Assembly (NCBI GenBank): GCA_023150875.1
Contig: JAKLKC010000002.1
Span: forward strand, 1-64,000
Direction of reading: 5' to 3'
DNA: 64,000 nt
From: Myxococcota bacterium
GTDB taxonomy: Bacteria > Myxococcota_A > UBA796 > UBA9615 > JAKLKC01
Shown: positions 29,208 to 39,600 of the stretch, piece by piece
How the letters are laid out: each line of letters opens with the position of its first letter
Numbering within the stretch: the stretch's first letter is position 1
Program-made: the position numbers and the translations under genes
Notes under the pieces: model-generated
Databases searched by the model: none
Told to the model about the DNA's origin: nothing
The model's input: only the letters and a program-made list of their open reading frames with translations

Positions 29208-30920
29208 ATGGCGTCTGGCTTCGCCCTGCTGCTCCGTCCCCGCCTGCTCCAGGCGCGGAACTCGCTCCGACGCGCCGAGCCGCGGCAGCGCTGGGCGTGG
29301 GCCTTCTTCGCGTCCCTGGGAGTCCTGGCTTGGGTGGGGATGCTCGCCCTGGCCCTGTGGCTGCTCCGCTCGTTCCACGGAGTCGAGATCTTCGGGCCCG
29401 TCCTCGTCCGCAAGCTGCTGCAGATGATGCTGTTCAGCTTCTTCGGGCTCCTGGTCTTCTCCAACGTGGTGACGGGGATCTCGGTCCTCTTCCTCTCGGA
29501 CGACATGCAGCTCCTGGGGTCCCTGCCGATCCCCTTCCGCCGCCTGTTCTACGCCCGCTTCGTGGAGGCGGCCGTCGCCAGCTCCTGGATGGTCTTCGTG
29601 TTCGCCCTCCCGGTGCTGGTCGCCTACGGGGTCGTCCACGACGCGGGCGTGGGCTTCTACCTCCTCCTCCCGGCGGTGCTCGCCCCCTTCCTGGCGATCC
29701 CCGCCGCCCTCGGGATCGCCCTGGCCTACCTGCTGGTCCAGGTCTTCCCGGCGCGCCGCACCAAGGAGATCCTCGTCGCGGTGGGGCTGGTCTTCGCGGT
29801 GGCGGTCTTCCTGGGGCTCCGGGCGCTGCGCCCCGAGCAGCTCGTCAGCGCCGACGCCTTCGCGTCCATGGCGGACTTCATGGCCGCCGTGCGGGCCCCC
29901 ACGGCCACCTGGCTGCCTTCCACCTGGGCGACGGAGGTGCTCCTGGCCGGCCTGGGCTCCCCCGCCGACCGGGCCCCTCTCCACGCCGCCGCCCTCCTCT
30001 CCAGCGGCGGCGGGCTGGTGGTGCTGTGCCGCTGGCTCGTCACCCCGGGCTTCTCCAGCGCCTGGACCAAGGCCCAGGAGGCCCGCTCCCCGAAGCTGGC
30101 CCGGCTCCGCCCGGTGGACGCGGCGTTCCGCTTCCTCTTCCGCCCCCTCCCCGCGCCCCTGCGGGCCATGGCCCTCAAGGACGCGCGGATCTTCCTGCGG
30201 GACGCCGGCCAGTGGACCCAGGTCTTCCTGGTGGCCTCGCTGATCGCGGTCTACCTTTACAACGTGCACGCCCTCCCCCTGGAGCAGTTCCCCTTCCCCA
30301 GCTTCCGCCTCGAGAACGTCATCTCCTTCCTGAACATCGGGGTCGCGGGCTTCGTGCTCGCCGCCCTGAGCGTGCGGTTCAACTTCTCGGCGGTCAGCGC
30401 CGAGGGCCGGGCCTTCTGGGTGCTCCACGCCTCGCCGCTGGGCCCGGTGCGCTTCCTGCTCGCGAAGTTCCTGCTGGGGGCCGCGCCCCTCGTGGTCCTG
30501 GGGGAGGTGCTGGTGGTCAGCACCAACCTGATGCTGGACACCGCGCCCGAGGTCTTCGCCCTGAGCGCGTTCTCGATCCTCGGGATCGCCCTCGGGGTGA
30601 CCGGCCTCGCGGTGGGGATGGGGGCCCTCTTCCCGGACTTCAAGGCCGACAACGCCGCGCGGGTGGCGGCGAGCCCGGGGGCGATCCTCTACATGGGGGT
30701 GGCGGCCCTGTTCATCGGCGCCGTGATCGTGCTCCAGGCGACCCCCTTGGTGCTCGTCCTCACGGCGCGGTACCGACTCCAGCCCCTCACGCCCGCGGCG
30801 TGGGCCCTGGCGGGGGTCATGGGCGCTGCGTCCGTCGCCCTGGTGGTGGCGGCGGTGGCGGTCCCCCTGCGCCGGGGCGCCGCGAAGCTGTGGGACGAGG
30901 CCCGCTCGGGGGGAGACTGA
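29208..30920 (+). CDS. Polytopic ABC-exporter permease-like membrane protein
   Basis: About 12 hydrophobic segments; VLFLSDDMQLLGSLPIPFRRLFYARFVEA resembles ABC-2-type putative exporter permeases. Confidence 0.65.
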   Translation: MASGFALLLRPRLLQARNSLRRAEPRQRWAWAFFASLGVLAWVGMLALALWLLRSFHGVEIFGPVLVRKLLQMMLFSFFGLLVFSNVVTGISVLFLSDDMQLLGSLPIPFRRLFYARFVEAAVASSWMVFVFALPVLVAYGVVHDAGVGFYLLLPAVLAPFLAIPAALGIALAYLLVQVFPARRTKEILVAVGLVFAVAVFLGLRALRPEQLVSADAFASMADFMAAVRAPTATWLPSTWATEVLLAGLGSPADRAPLHAAALLSSGGGLVVLCRWLVTPGFSSAWTKAQEARSPKLARLRPVDAAFRFLFRPLPAPLRAMALKDARIFLRDAGQWTQVFLVASLIAVYLYNVHALPLEQFPFPSFRLENVISFLNIGVAGFVLAALSVRFNFSAVSAEGRAFWVLHASPLGPVRFLLAKFLLGAAPLVVLGEVLVVSTNLMLDTAPEVFALSAFSILGIALGVTGLAVGMGALFPDFKADNAARVAASPGAILYMGVAALFIGAVIVLQATPLVLVLTARYRLQPLTPAAWALAGVMGAASVALVVAAVAVPLRRGAAKLWDEARSGGD

Positions 30921-30936
30921 CCATCCATCGAATGGA

Positions 30937-31102
30937 CCATGCCTATCCGGATGCCACCCAGGCCGTTCGTGACGACCGCCAGCCGTCGTGAATGGCTCGC
31001 CGTCCTTGGCTCGCCCACAGAGGCACAGAGCGGCCCGTCCGGGGCCCACAGAGAACACGGAGGGGAGGGCGGGGAGGCCTGGAGCTTCGGGTGGCAAACG
31101 GA
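30937..31102. repeat. Dispersed ~165 bp repeat, copy A
   Basis: Near-identical to 53110-53276; 71 bp perfectly identical core at 30994-31064. Confidence 0.9.
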
Positions 31103-31234
31103 TGGTCAATCATCGAATAAATCGGGAACCCTCCCCGCCGGCCGCTGTCCCAGGTCGGGTGCGCCGGGGGAAACCCGGGAGCCCGTAGGGGCTCCGGGCC
31201 CACGCCCCTCTTCCGGCCAGACGGAGGGTCCGAC

Positions 31235-33178
31235 ATGCGAACGCTTCCCATCTCCATCTCCATCTCCGCGGCGACCTTCGCCCTCCTCACCACCGCGCTG
31301 GTCCTGCCGGGGTGCGGCGGCCACGAGCTCGTCCGCGACGACCCCGGGGCCGCCCGCCCGGAGGCGTCGGACGAGGACGACCGGCGCACGGTCGCCACCG
31401 GCGAGAAGCGCCCCACGGAGGAGCGGGCGCAGGACGCCTCGCCGAAGGACGGGCTGGCCGAGCTGGAGAAGGGCGAGGACGCCTCCACCCGGGGGCCCTT
31501 CCCCGAGACCAGCGCCGTCGTCGCCCCGACCTCCGAGCCGCCCATGGCGGACGTCTCCCGGGACGACGCCCACGCGCGCCAGGCGTCCAAGGAGAAGAAG
31601 TCGGCCGCCCGGGAGTACGCCCTCGGTGGCGCCGGCTACGGCCGTGGGGCGGGCGGGATGGTGGGATCGGCGTCCGCGGTGACGGGCGGCTACGCGCCGC
31701 CGCCGCCGGTGGCCCGCCCCGCCCCCGAGTTCAACACCGAGGCCTACGACCACGTCGCCGACAACGCCTTCGTCGCCGTCGCCGACCAGGCCCTCTCCAC
31801 CTTCTCCATCGACGTCGACACCGCCTCGTACAGCAACGTCCGCCGCTTCCTGGACGGGGGGACCCTGCCCCCCAAGGACGCGGTGCGGATCGAGGAGCTG
31901 GTGAACTACTTCGACTACGACTACCCCGGGCCCCGGTCGGAGCAGCCCTTCGCGGCGGTCACCGAGGTGTCCGAGTGCCCGTGGAACCCCAGCAACCGCC
32001 TGGTCCACATCGGCCTCCAGGGGCGCCGCATCGACATGCAGGACCTCCCTCCCCTCAACCTGGTCTTCCTGCTGGACGTGTCGGGCTCCATGAACTCGCC
32101 GGACAAGCTCCCCCTGGTGAAGCAGGGCATGGCGATGCTGGTGGAGCAGCTCCGGCCCCAGGACCGGATCGCCATCACCGTCTATGCCGGCGCGGCGGGG
32201 CTGGTGCTGCCCTCCACCCCCGGCTCCCAGAAGAGGCCGATCCTGGACGCCCTGGACCGCCTCTCCGCGGGCGGTTCCACCGCGGGGGGCGCCGGGATCC
32301 AGCTCGCCTACCGCATCGCCCAGGACAACTTCCGCAAGGGGGCCGTGAACCGGGTGATCCTCGCCACCGACGGCGACTTCAACGTGGGCACCACCAGCCA
32401 GGGAGACCTGGTGCGCCTCATCGAGGCCAAGCGGGAGAGCGGCGTGTTCCTGACGGTGCTGGGGTTCGGCACCGGGAACCTGAAGGACGCGACGATGGAG
32501 AAGCTCGCCGACAAGGGCAACGGCAACTACGCCTACATCGACAGCGCCGACGAGGCCCGCAAGGCGCTGGGCCGCGAGGTGGGGGCCTCCCTGGTCACCA
32601 TCGCCAAGGACGTGAAGGTCCAGGTGGAGTGGAACCCCCAGCAGGTCGCCTCGTACCGCCTGGTCGGCTACGAGAACCGCATGCTGGCCGCCCAGGACTT
32701 CAACGACGACAAGAAGGACGCCGGGGAGATCGGCGCGGGCCACTCCGTCACCGCCCTGTACGAGGTCGTCCCCGCCGGCCGCGGCACCGCCGGGAGCGGC
32801 GTGGACCCCCTGCGCTACCAGGCCGGGCGTGCCCCCACGGCGGCGGCCTCCAGCGGCGAGATGATGACGGTGAAGCTCCGCTACAAGGAGCCCGAGGGTT
32901 CCACCAGCAAGCTGATCTCCTTCCCGGTGAGCGACCGCGGCAAGGCCTTCGGCTCCACCAGCGATGACTTCCGCTTCTCCGCCGCCGTCGCCGCGTACGG
33001 GATGCTGCTGCGGGACTCCGAGCACCGGGGCCGTGCCGACTTCGGCAAGGTGGAGTCCTGGGCCCGGGGCGCCCTCGGCGAGGACCCCTCCGGGGACCGC
33101 CGGGACTTCCTGCGCCTGGTGGGGATCGCCCGCTCTCTCCAGGGCCAGGACACCGTCGCCGACGTGACCACCCGCTGA
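31235..33178 (+). CDS. YfbK-like VWA-domain lipoprotein
   Basis: LVLPGCGG lipobox; TFSIDVDTASYSNVRRFLDGGTLPPKDAVRIEELVNYFDYDY; LVFLLDVSGSMNSPDKLPL; C-terminal DUF3520-like region. Confidence 0.88.
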   Translation: MRTLPISISISAATFALLTTALVLPGCGGHELVRDDPGAARPEASDEDDRRTVATGEKRPTEERAQDASPKDGLAELEKGEDASTRGPFPETSAVVAPTSEPPMADVSRDDAHARQASKEKKSAAREYALGGAGYGRGAGGMVGSASAVTGGYAPPPPVARPAPEFNTEAYDHVADNAFVAVADQALSTFSIDVDTASYSNVRRFLDGGTLPPKDAVRIEELVNYFDYDYPGPRSEQPFAAVTEVSECPWNPSNRLVHIGLQGRRIDMQDLPPLNLVFLLDVSGSMNSPDKLPLVKQGMAMLVEQLRPQDRIAITVYAGAAGLVLPSTPGSQKRPILDALDRLSAGGSTAGGAGIQLAYRIAQDNFRKGAVNRVILATDGDFNVGTTSQGDLVRLIEAKRESGVFLTVLGFGTGNLKDATMEKLADKGNGNYAYIDSADEARKALGREVGASLVTIAKDVKVQVEWNPQQVASYRLVGYENRMLAAQDFNDDKKDAGEIGAGHSVTALYEVVPAGRGTAGSGVDPLRYQAGRAPTAAASSGEMMTVKLRYKEPEGSTSKLISFPVSDRGKAFGSTSDDFRFSAAVAAYGMLLRDSEHRGRADFGKVESWARGALGEDPSGDRRDFLRLVGIARSLQGQDTVADVTTR

Positions 33179-33250
33179 ACCGGCACGGTCCGCCTTGAGC
33201 CCGGTGGGAGGTGGCGGTAATCTCCCCCCTCCCACCCGGCTCCCGCGCCC

Positions 33251-33931
33251 ATGCCTTCCCTCCCCACCGCCCCCCTCCCCGCCCTGTTCCTTGCGCTCCT
33301 GGCCGTGTCCGGCTGCCTGCCGGACTTCCCCGGCGACTCCGACGACGACGCCAGCGACGACGACGTGGCCGACGACGACGCGGCCGACGACGACGCGGCC
33401 GACGACGACGCCAGCGACGACGATGCTGCCGACGACGACGCGGCCGACGACGACGCGGCCGACGACGACAGCGGCTCGACGCCCGAAGAGGACCTCGCCT
33501 GGGTGGCGGGGGAGGCGTGGTCCGGCGTCGAGCTGGACCACCTGGACTTCGACGCCACCGCCGAAGCGAACGGCTACTGGGACTGCACCTGGGAGTGGGA
33601 CGTCGCCGGGGACCTGGAGGTCACGCCCACGGGCTCCCTTTGCGAGGAGTGCGCGGTCGTCTTCCACGTCCGGGGAACGCCGCTCCCCGACGACTGCATC
33701 GTGGGTTCCTACGTGAACGACTCCTGGTACGGCATCGAGCTGCTGGGGGATCGGCGCGGCGTCCTCTGGTCCAAGGGGTCGCAGAACGGGGGCTGGACGG
33801 ACTGGTGCGAGGTCACCCTGGACGCCCCGGGGGAGATCCGGTACTTCTGCGCCAACGGCGGATCGGGCACCATCGGGGAAGACAGCGGCTCCTTCACCGG
33901 CGAGGTCGAGGGAACGGCGACGCTCAAGTGA
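33251..33931 (+). CDS. Lipoprotein with Asp-rich pentapeptide linker and small C-terminal domain
   Basis: LALLAVSGC lipobox; about 9 DDDAx units, then Cys-containing globular domain. Confidence 0.8.
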   Translation: MPSLPTAPLPALFLALLAVSGCLPDFPGDSDDDASDDDVADDDAADDDAADDDASDDDAADDDAADDDAADDDSGSTPEEDLAWVAGEAWSGVELDHLDFDATAEANGYWDCTWEWDVAGDLEVTPTGSLCEECAVVFHVRGTPLPDDCIVGSYVNDSWYGIELLGDRRGVLWSKGSQNGGWTDWCEVTLDAPGEIRYFCANGGSGTIGEDSGSFTGEVEGTATLK

Positions 33932-34704
33932 CGCGGACATCGACTCGCAACTGCGCGCTACTGCTCGTGATCTGCGCGGCGCTGGCCGCGTCCCCCGCGC
34001 CCGCTCGGGCGGGGGACGGGTCCTTCGACCTCGTGGACGACCCGACCCCCTACGTCCCGGTCCCCGAGGCCGAGCAGGCGTTCTTCGAGGGGAACCGGCT
34101 CCTCCAGGCGGACCGTCCCGCCGAGGCGATCCCCCTCTACGAGAGGGCGCTGGCGCTGGACCCCGGCCTGGTGAGGGTGCGCTACTACCTCGCCCAGGCC
34201 CTCCACGAGGTGGGCCGGAACGCCGCGGCCCTGGAGGTGCTGGACGGCTACCTCTCGTCCCCCATCGGTGACCGGGAGAGGGCCCAGGGGTGGGCGCTCC
34301 GCAGCCGGATCGCGCCCGCGCACCCGGGGCCCGGCCTGGAACCGGGAGGGGGAGGCGAGAGGAGCCGGGCCGAGCGGGCCGCGGGGGTCAGGGCGCGGGC
34401 GGCGCGGCGGGACGCGGCCGCGGGGGTCGTGCTGCTGGGGACGGGGGCGGGCCTCGCCGTCGCCGGCATCGTCGTCGCCCTGGTCGGCAGGGACCTGGTG
34501 GAGGGGGCGATCGCGGAGGACGACGCGACCGCCTACACCCTCGGGGCTTCCCGCTACTACGGCGGGATCGCCCTGGCGGCGGCCGGCGGGGCGACCGCCA
34601 CGGTGGGGACGGTCCTGCTGGTGCGGGGGGTCCACCGCGGATCCGAGGCGTCGCTGTCCCTCGCCGTCTCGCCGCGAAACCTCTCCCTGACCCTGAGCTT
34701 CTGA
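33928..34704 (+). CDS. TPR-containing membrane protein
   Basis: GTG start overlapping upstream stop; AEQAFFEGNRLLQADRPAEAIPLYERALALDPGLVRVRYYLAQALHEVGR; two C-terminal TM segments. Confidence 0.7.
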   Translation: MTRTSTRNCALLLVICAALAASPAPARAGDGSFDLVDDPTPYVPVPEAEQAFFEGNRLLQADRPAEAIPLYERALALDPGLVRVRYYLAQALHEVGRNAAALEVLDGYLSSPIGDRERAQGWALRSRIAPAHPGPGLEPGGGGERSRAERAAGVRARAARRDAAAGVVLLGTGAGLAVAGIVVALVGRDLVEGAIAEDDATAYTLGASRYYGGIALAAAGGATATVGTVLLVRGVHRGSEASLSLAVSPRNLSLTLSF

Positions 34705-36602
34705 TGGGGCCGGAGGCGGGCGCGACCGGTGCCGCTCCGGCCGAGGCGTTCGGGCGGTACCGCCTGCTGGAGCGGATCGGCTCGGGGGGGATGGCGGAGG
34801 TCTACCGGGCGGTGCTCTCGGGGCCCATGGGCTTCGAGAAGGTGGTGGCCGTCAAGAGGGTCCACCCCCACCTGACCCGGGACAACCCCGGCCTCGCCCG
34901 GGCCTTCATCAACGAGGCGCGCCTGGGTGGCCTCCTGCAGCACCCCCACCTCGTCCAGGTCCTGGACTTCGACGAGGTCGGGGGCGTGTACTACCTGGCG
35001 ATGGAGTTCGTCGAGGGCTGGACCCTCGACCGGCTGATGGAGTGGGGAGGGGAGGGGGGCCTGCCGGCGGCGGCCATGGCGGACCTCGCCATCCAGGTCT
35101 GCGACGGTCTCCACTACGCCCACACCCTGGCCACCCCCCAGGGGCAGCCCCTGGGGCTGATCCACCGGGACCTCAAGCCCGCCAACGTGATGGTGGACCG
35201 CCGCGGCAGCGCCCGGATCCTGGACTTCGGCATCGCCAAGGCGGCGATGAACCTCTTCCAGACGACGGCGACGGGGATCACCCGGGGCACGCCCCGCTAC
35301 ATGTCCCCCGAGCAGGTGGAGGGGGAGCCCCTGGACGCCCGCTCGGACCTCTTCGCCCTGGGGGTCTGCCTCTTCGAGGCGCTGACGGGGGAGGTCCTGT
35401 TCCAGGCCGACGGGATCGGCCAGCTCCTACTGAAGGTGCTCAAGGCCGACGTGGCGGGGCGCCTGCCCACCCTGCGGGCGCGGGCGCCGGAACTCGCTCC
35501 CCTGGTGGAGGCCCTGCTCCGGCGCAAGCCCGCCGACCGCCCCCGGGACGCCGACGAGGTGCGGAGGGCGCTGGCGGCCGTCCGACCCTCGGTGCCCGGA
35601 CCCTCCCTGGCGGAGCTCGCCGCCCGGGTGCTCCGGGACCCGCCGGGGCCCCAGGCCGGGTCCGCTCCGGACAGCGCGATGTCCCTGGACCTCGACGGCA
35701 CCGGGGCCCTGGCCGCGCCCCGCCCCTCTCCCCTGCCCACGTCCTTCCTACCGGAGCTGGACCTGGACGCGGAGACCGGTGCGGCGGTCCCGGTGGCGCG
35801 CCCGGCGGAGCCCGGCCCACGATCCCCACCCGCCACGGCGCCCCGGGGGGAGGCGCCGCCCACCGGCCCGCTCCTCCCGCCCGTGCGGGGCCGGGCCTCG
35901 TGGTGGCCGTGGGTGGGGACCGGACTGCTGGTCGTCGCGGCGATCATCGCCGTCGCGGGCGGCCCGTGGCGCGGGCGGGACCGAACACCCGACGGGACTC
36001 CGGGCGCGGCGGGAACGCCGGCCGAGGTCGCCGCGGCCGGCCCACTCCCCGTCGCTCCGGGGAACGGCGGGACCGGGACATCCCCGGCGGATCCGCCCCC
36101 CGCCCGTCCGGGAGGGGCCGCCCCGGGGCCCCGGGACGCCACCCCCGCCGCCGCGCCATCCCAGGATCCCGCCGATACGCCCGGGGCGCGGGAGGGTGCG
36201 ATGGGGGCGGGGAGCGATCCCACCGCCGTGGCCCGCGGGGCGGACACGCCCCCCGAGGTCCCGGCGGAGACCGCGCCTCCACCCCCGAAGGCGGCCGCCG
36301 TGCGGATCTTCCATCGCGCCGTGGACGTCGCCAGCGTGGGCACGTCCCGCCCGCTGGTGGTGGAGGTCCGGGGAGGCGAGGGCGAGGTGGAGGTCCGCTG
36401 TCACTACCGCGCCCCAGGAGGCGACTGGCGGTCCTTCCCCCTCGCCGCCGACGCCCCGGGCCGCTTCCGCGGCGCCCTGGACGTCACCGACCGCTTCCTC
36501 CACGGGATCGAGTATTACCTGGAGGTCGCGGACCGCGCCACGGGGCGGGCGATCGCCCGGGACGGCGACGCGAGGCGGCCGCACCGGGTGACGGTCTATT
36601 GA
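34704..36602 (+). CDS. Serine/threonine protein kinase with TM helix and extracytoplasmic C-terminal domain
   Basis: YRLLERIGSGGMAEVYRAVL, VAVKRV, IHRDLKPANVMVD, LDFGIAKA, GTPRYMSPEQ; TM WWPWVGTGLLVVAAIIAVAGG; C-terminal Ig-like region. Confidence 0.92.
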   Translation: MGPEAGATGAAPAEAFGRYRLLERIGSGGMAEVYRAVLSGPMGFEKVVAVKRVHPHLTRDNPGLARAFINEARLGGLLQHPHLVQVLDFDEVGGVYYLAMEFVEGWTLDRLMEWGGEGGLPAAAMADLAIQVCDGLHYAHTLATPQGQPLGLIHRDLKPANVMVDRRGSARILDFGIAKAAMNLFQTTATGITRGTPRYMSPEQVEGEPLDARSDLFALGVCLFEALTGEVLFQADGIGQLLLKVLKADVAGRLPTLRARAPELAPLVEALLRRKPADRPRDADEVRRALAAVRPSVPGPSLAELAARVLRDPPGPQAGSAPDSAMSLDLDGTGALAAPRPSPLPTSFLPELDLDAETGAAVPVARPAEPGPRSPPATAPRGEAPPTGPLLPPVRGRASWWPWVGTGLLVVAAIIAVAGGPWRGRDRTPDGTPGAAGTPAEVAAAGPLPVAPGNGGTGTSPADPPPARPGGAAPGPRDATPAAAPSQDPADTPGAREGAMGAGSDPTAVARGADTPPEVPAETAPPPPKAAAVRIFHRAVDVASVGTSRPLVVEVRGGEGEVEVRCHYRAPGGDWRSFPLAADAPGRFRGALDVTDRFLHGIEYYLEVADRATGRAIARDGDARRPHRVTVY

Positions 36603-36644
36603 TGCGGTCCTCGTAACCGCCCCGGAGCGGGGGCGGGCGGCGCG

Positions 36645-39600
36645 TCAGCGGGCGAGGGCGGTGAGGGTGGAGGCGACCACCGTGGCGGGGGCGAGGCCCC
36701 GGGCCTTGGTGGCGTCGATGCGCTCGGCGAGGGAGTCGAGGCGGCGTACGACGTCCTCCCTCTCGGCGAACCAGCGGCGGACGGCGCCCTTGAAGGTCTC
36801 GCCGCCGCGCCGGCTCGCGGCGATCTCGGTGGAGAGCTGGAGCAGGAGGGCGCGGAGCTGGTCCTGGATGCCCAGGAGGGCGATCCGTTCCCACCCGTCG
36901 CTGGCGGCGCTGGCGTCGGCGAGCTGGAGAGCCCACTGGAGCCGGCTGGACTCCCCCGCCTCGTACCAGAGCACCGCGGCGTCCTCCACCGGGGTGCCGG
37001 CCCGCTCCGCCAGCAGGACGACGTCCCCCGCCTGGGGCAGGAACGGCACCCGGGCGAGGCGTCGGGCCATGGCCGCGGGGAACTCGCGCCCGGTGAACCA
37101 CTTCTCGCGGCGGTCGATCTCCCGGCGGTCCGCCAGGGGGAGCACCTCTCCCGCGACCCGGGCGAAGGTGTCGAAGGAGGGCTGGAAGCGGTCCAGGAGC
37201 ACCGCGGCGTCGTGGACCGGCATGCCGCGGACCAGGAGCCAGCGGGTCAGCTCGGCGGCGGCGTCCTCCACCTCGATGAGGGCCCGGTACTGCACGCTCG
37301 CCCGGGTCCTGCCGTCCAGGGAGTGGATGTCCTTCCGGAACTCCGCCGTCCCCATCAGGTCCGCCGCGGCCAGGTAGGCCAGGGCCACTTCGGCGACGGA
37401 GCGGGAGGTCGCCTCCTGGACCTCCTGGAAGAAGGTGCAGCCCGCCGCGTCGATGATGCGGTTCGTGACCACCGTCGCCGCGATCTGCCTCCTGAGGAGG
37501 TGCCGGTCCACGTCGGCCGCGAAGGGCCCCCGGACCTCGGGGGGGAAGTACTCCCTCAGGGCGCGGAGGAGGTAGTGACCGTCGAAGACCGGGTCGTCCA
37601 CGATCTGCCCGTACACCCGCATCTTGGTGAAGGGGGAGAGCTTGGCCAGCTCGGGGCGCAGCATCCCCTCCTTGGCGGCGCGACGGCGCTGCATCTCCGC
37701 CTCGTCGGGCAGGCGGTGGGCCCGCAGGTCGACGCCGTCCTCCGCCTGGAGCACCGCCATCATGTGGCTGAAGTCCTCCAGCCGCCGCTGGGACCGCACC
37801 TGGTCCACGGAGATCAGCTCGGAGTGGAGGTAGTTGTTGGCCAGGACGTCGTCGCACACCTTCCCGACGACCGCCCGGAGGATCCCGTCCCTCTCCTCCT
37901 GGCCCAGGAGACCCTGCCGGATCAGCCCCGAGAAGAGGATCTTCAGGTTCACCTCGTGGTCCGAGGTGTCGACGCCGCCGGAGTTGTCCACGGCGTCGGT
38001 GTTGATGCGGCCTCCCTTCTGGGCGTACTCGACCCGGGCGGACTGGGTGAACCCGAGGTTGCCGCCCTCTCCCACCACCCGGGCGCGGACGTCCCTCGCG
38101 TCGACCCGCACCGCGTCGTTGGTGGCGTCGTCCGCCTGGCGGTCCGTCTCCCAGGACGCCTTCACGTAGGTGCCGATCCCGCCGTTCCACAGCAGGTCCA
38201 CCTCCGCCTTGAGGATGGCGCGGATCGCCTCCTCGCCCGAGAGGGACTCGGCCTCCACCCCCAGGATGCGCCGGGCCTGCTCGCTCAGCTCGATGCGCTT
38301 GGCGTGGCGGGGGTAGATGCCGCCGCCCGGGGACAGCACACCGCGGTCGTAGTCGGCCCAGGTGGAGCGGGGCACTTCAAACAGGCGCTTGCGCTCCACC
38401 CACGACCGCTCGGGATCGGGATCGGGGTCGACGAAGATGTGCATGTGGTTGAACGCGGCCACCAGCTTCACCGTGCGGCTCAGCAGGAGCCCGTTCCCGA
38501 ACACGTCCCCCGACATGTCGCCGATGCCGACGGCGGTGATCGTGTCACGCTCGGGGTCCGTCCCCATCTCGTGGAAGTGGCGGCGGACGCAGACCCACGC
38601 GCCCCGGGCGGTGATGGCGAGGTCCTTGTGGTCGTACCCCCGGGAGCCGCCGGAGGCGAAGGCGTCCCCGAGCCAGAACCCGTACTCCGCGGCCACGGCG
38701 TTGGCGGTGTCCGAGAGGTGGGCCGTGCCCTTGTCCGCGGCCACCACGAGGTAGGGGTCGTCACCGTCGTAGCGGACCACCCGCGCGGGGGGGACCACGT
38801 CCCCGTCCACGATGTTGTCGGTGAGGTCCAGGAGGCCGCGGATGAACAGCTTGTACAGCTCGTCCGCAGCCTTCCGCGCCGCCTGGGGGGTGTCGTAGTG
38901 CTTGCGGAGGACGAACCCGCCCTTGGCGCCCACCGGCACGATGAGCACGTTCTTGGTCTGCTGGGTCGCCATCAGGCCCAGCACCTCGGTGCGGAAGTCC
39001 TCCGGGCGGTCGCTCCAGCGCAGCCCGCCCCGGGCCACGGGCCCCCCCCTCAGGTGGACGCCCATGACCTCGGCGTCGTACACGAAGATCTCCCGGAACG
39101 GCCGGGGGGAGGGCATGTCCGGGATGGCGGCGCAGTCGACCTTGAAGGAGAGGGGGTGCCCCGGGGTGAGGCCCGTCGAGTAGGCGTTGGTCCGCACCAT
39201 CGCGTCCACGATGTGGAGGCCGTGGCGCAGGGTGCGGTCCTCGGCGGCGCTGTCCACCGTCCCGAGGTACTCCTGGAGACGCCGCCGGGCGGCGCCCACC
39301 CGGGCGTCCCGGACACCCGCGTCGGTGTCCAGGTCCGGGTCGAACTTCGACCGGAACATCTCCATCAGCAGCTCGGCGGCCTGGGGGTGGTCGATCCAGG
39401 TCTGGCGGACGGCCTCCAGGATCCGGACGTGCCCGAGCTGCCGGGCGTAGTGGATCACGCCCCGGAGCACGGCGACCTCCTGCCAGGTCAGGTGGGCGGT
39501 GAGCACCAGGCGGGCGAGGCGGTCGTCCCGGGTGGTCTCCTCGAAGACCGCCCGCATGGCCTCGGCGAGGCGCGCCTCGTGCTGGGAGACGTCGGTCTGG

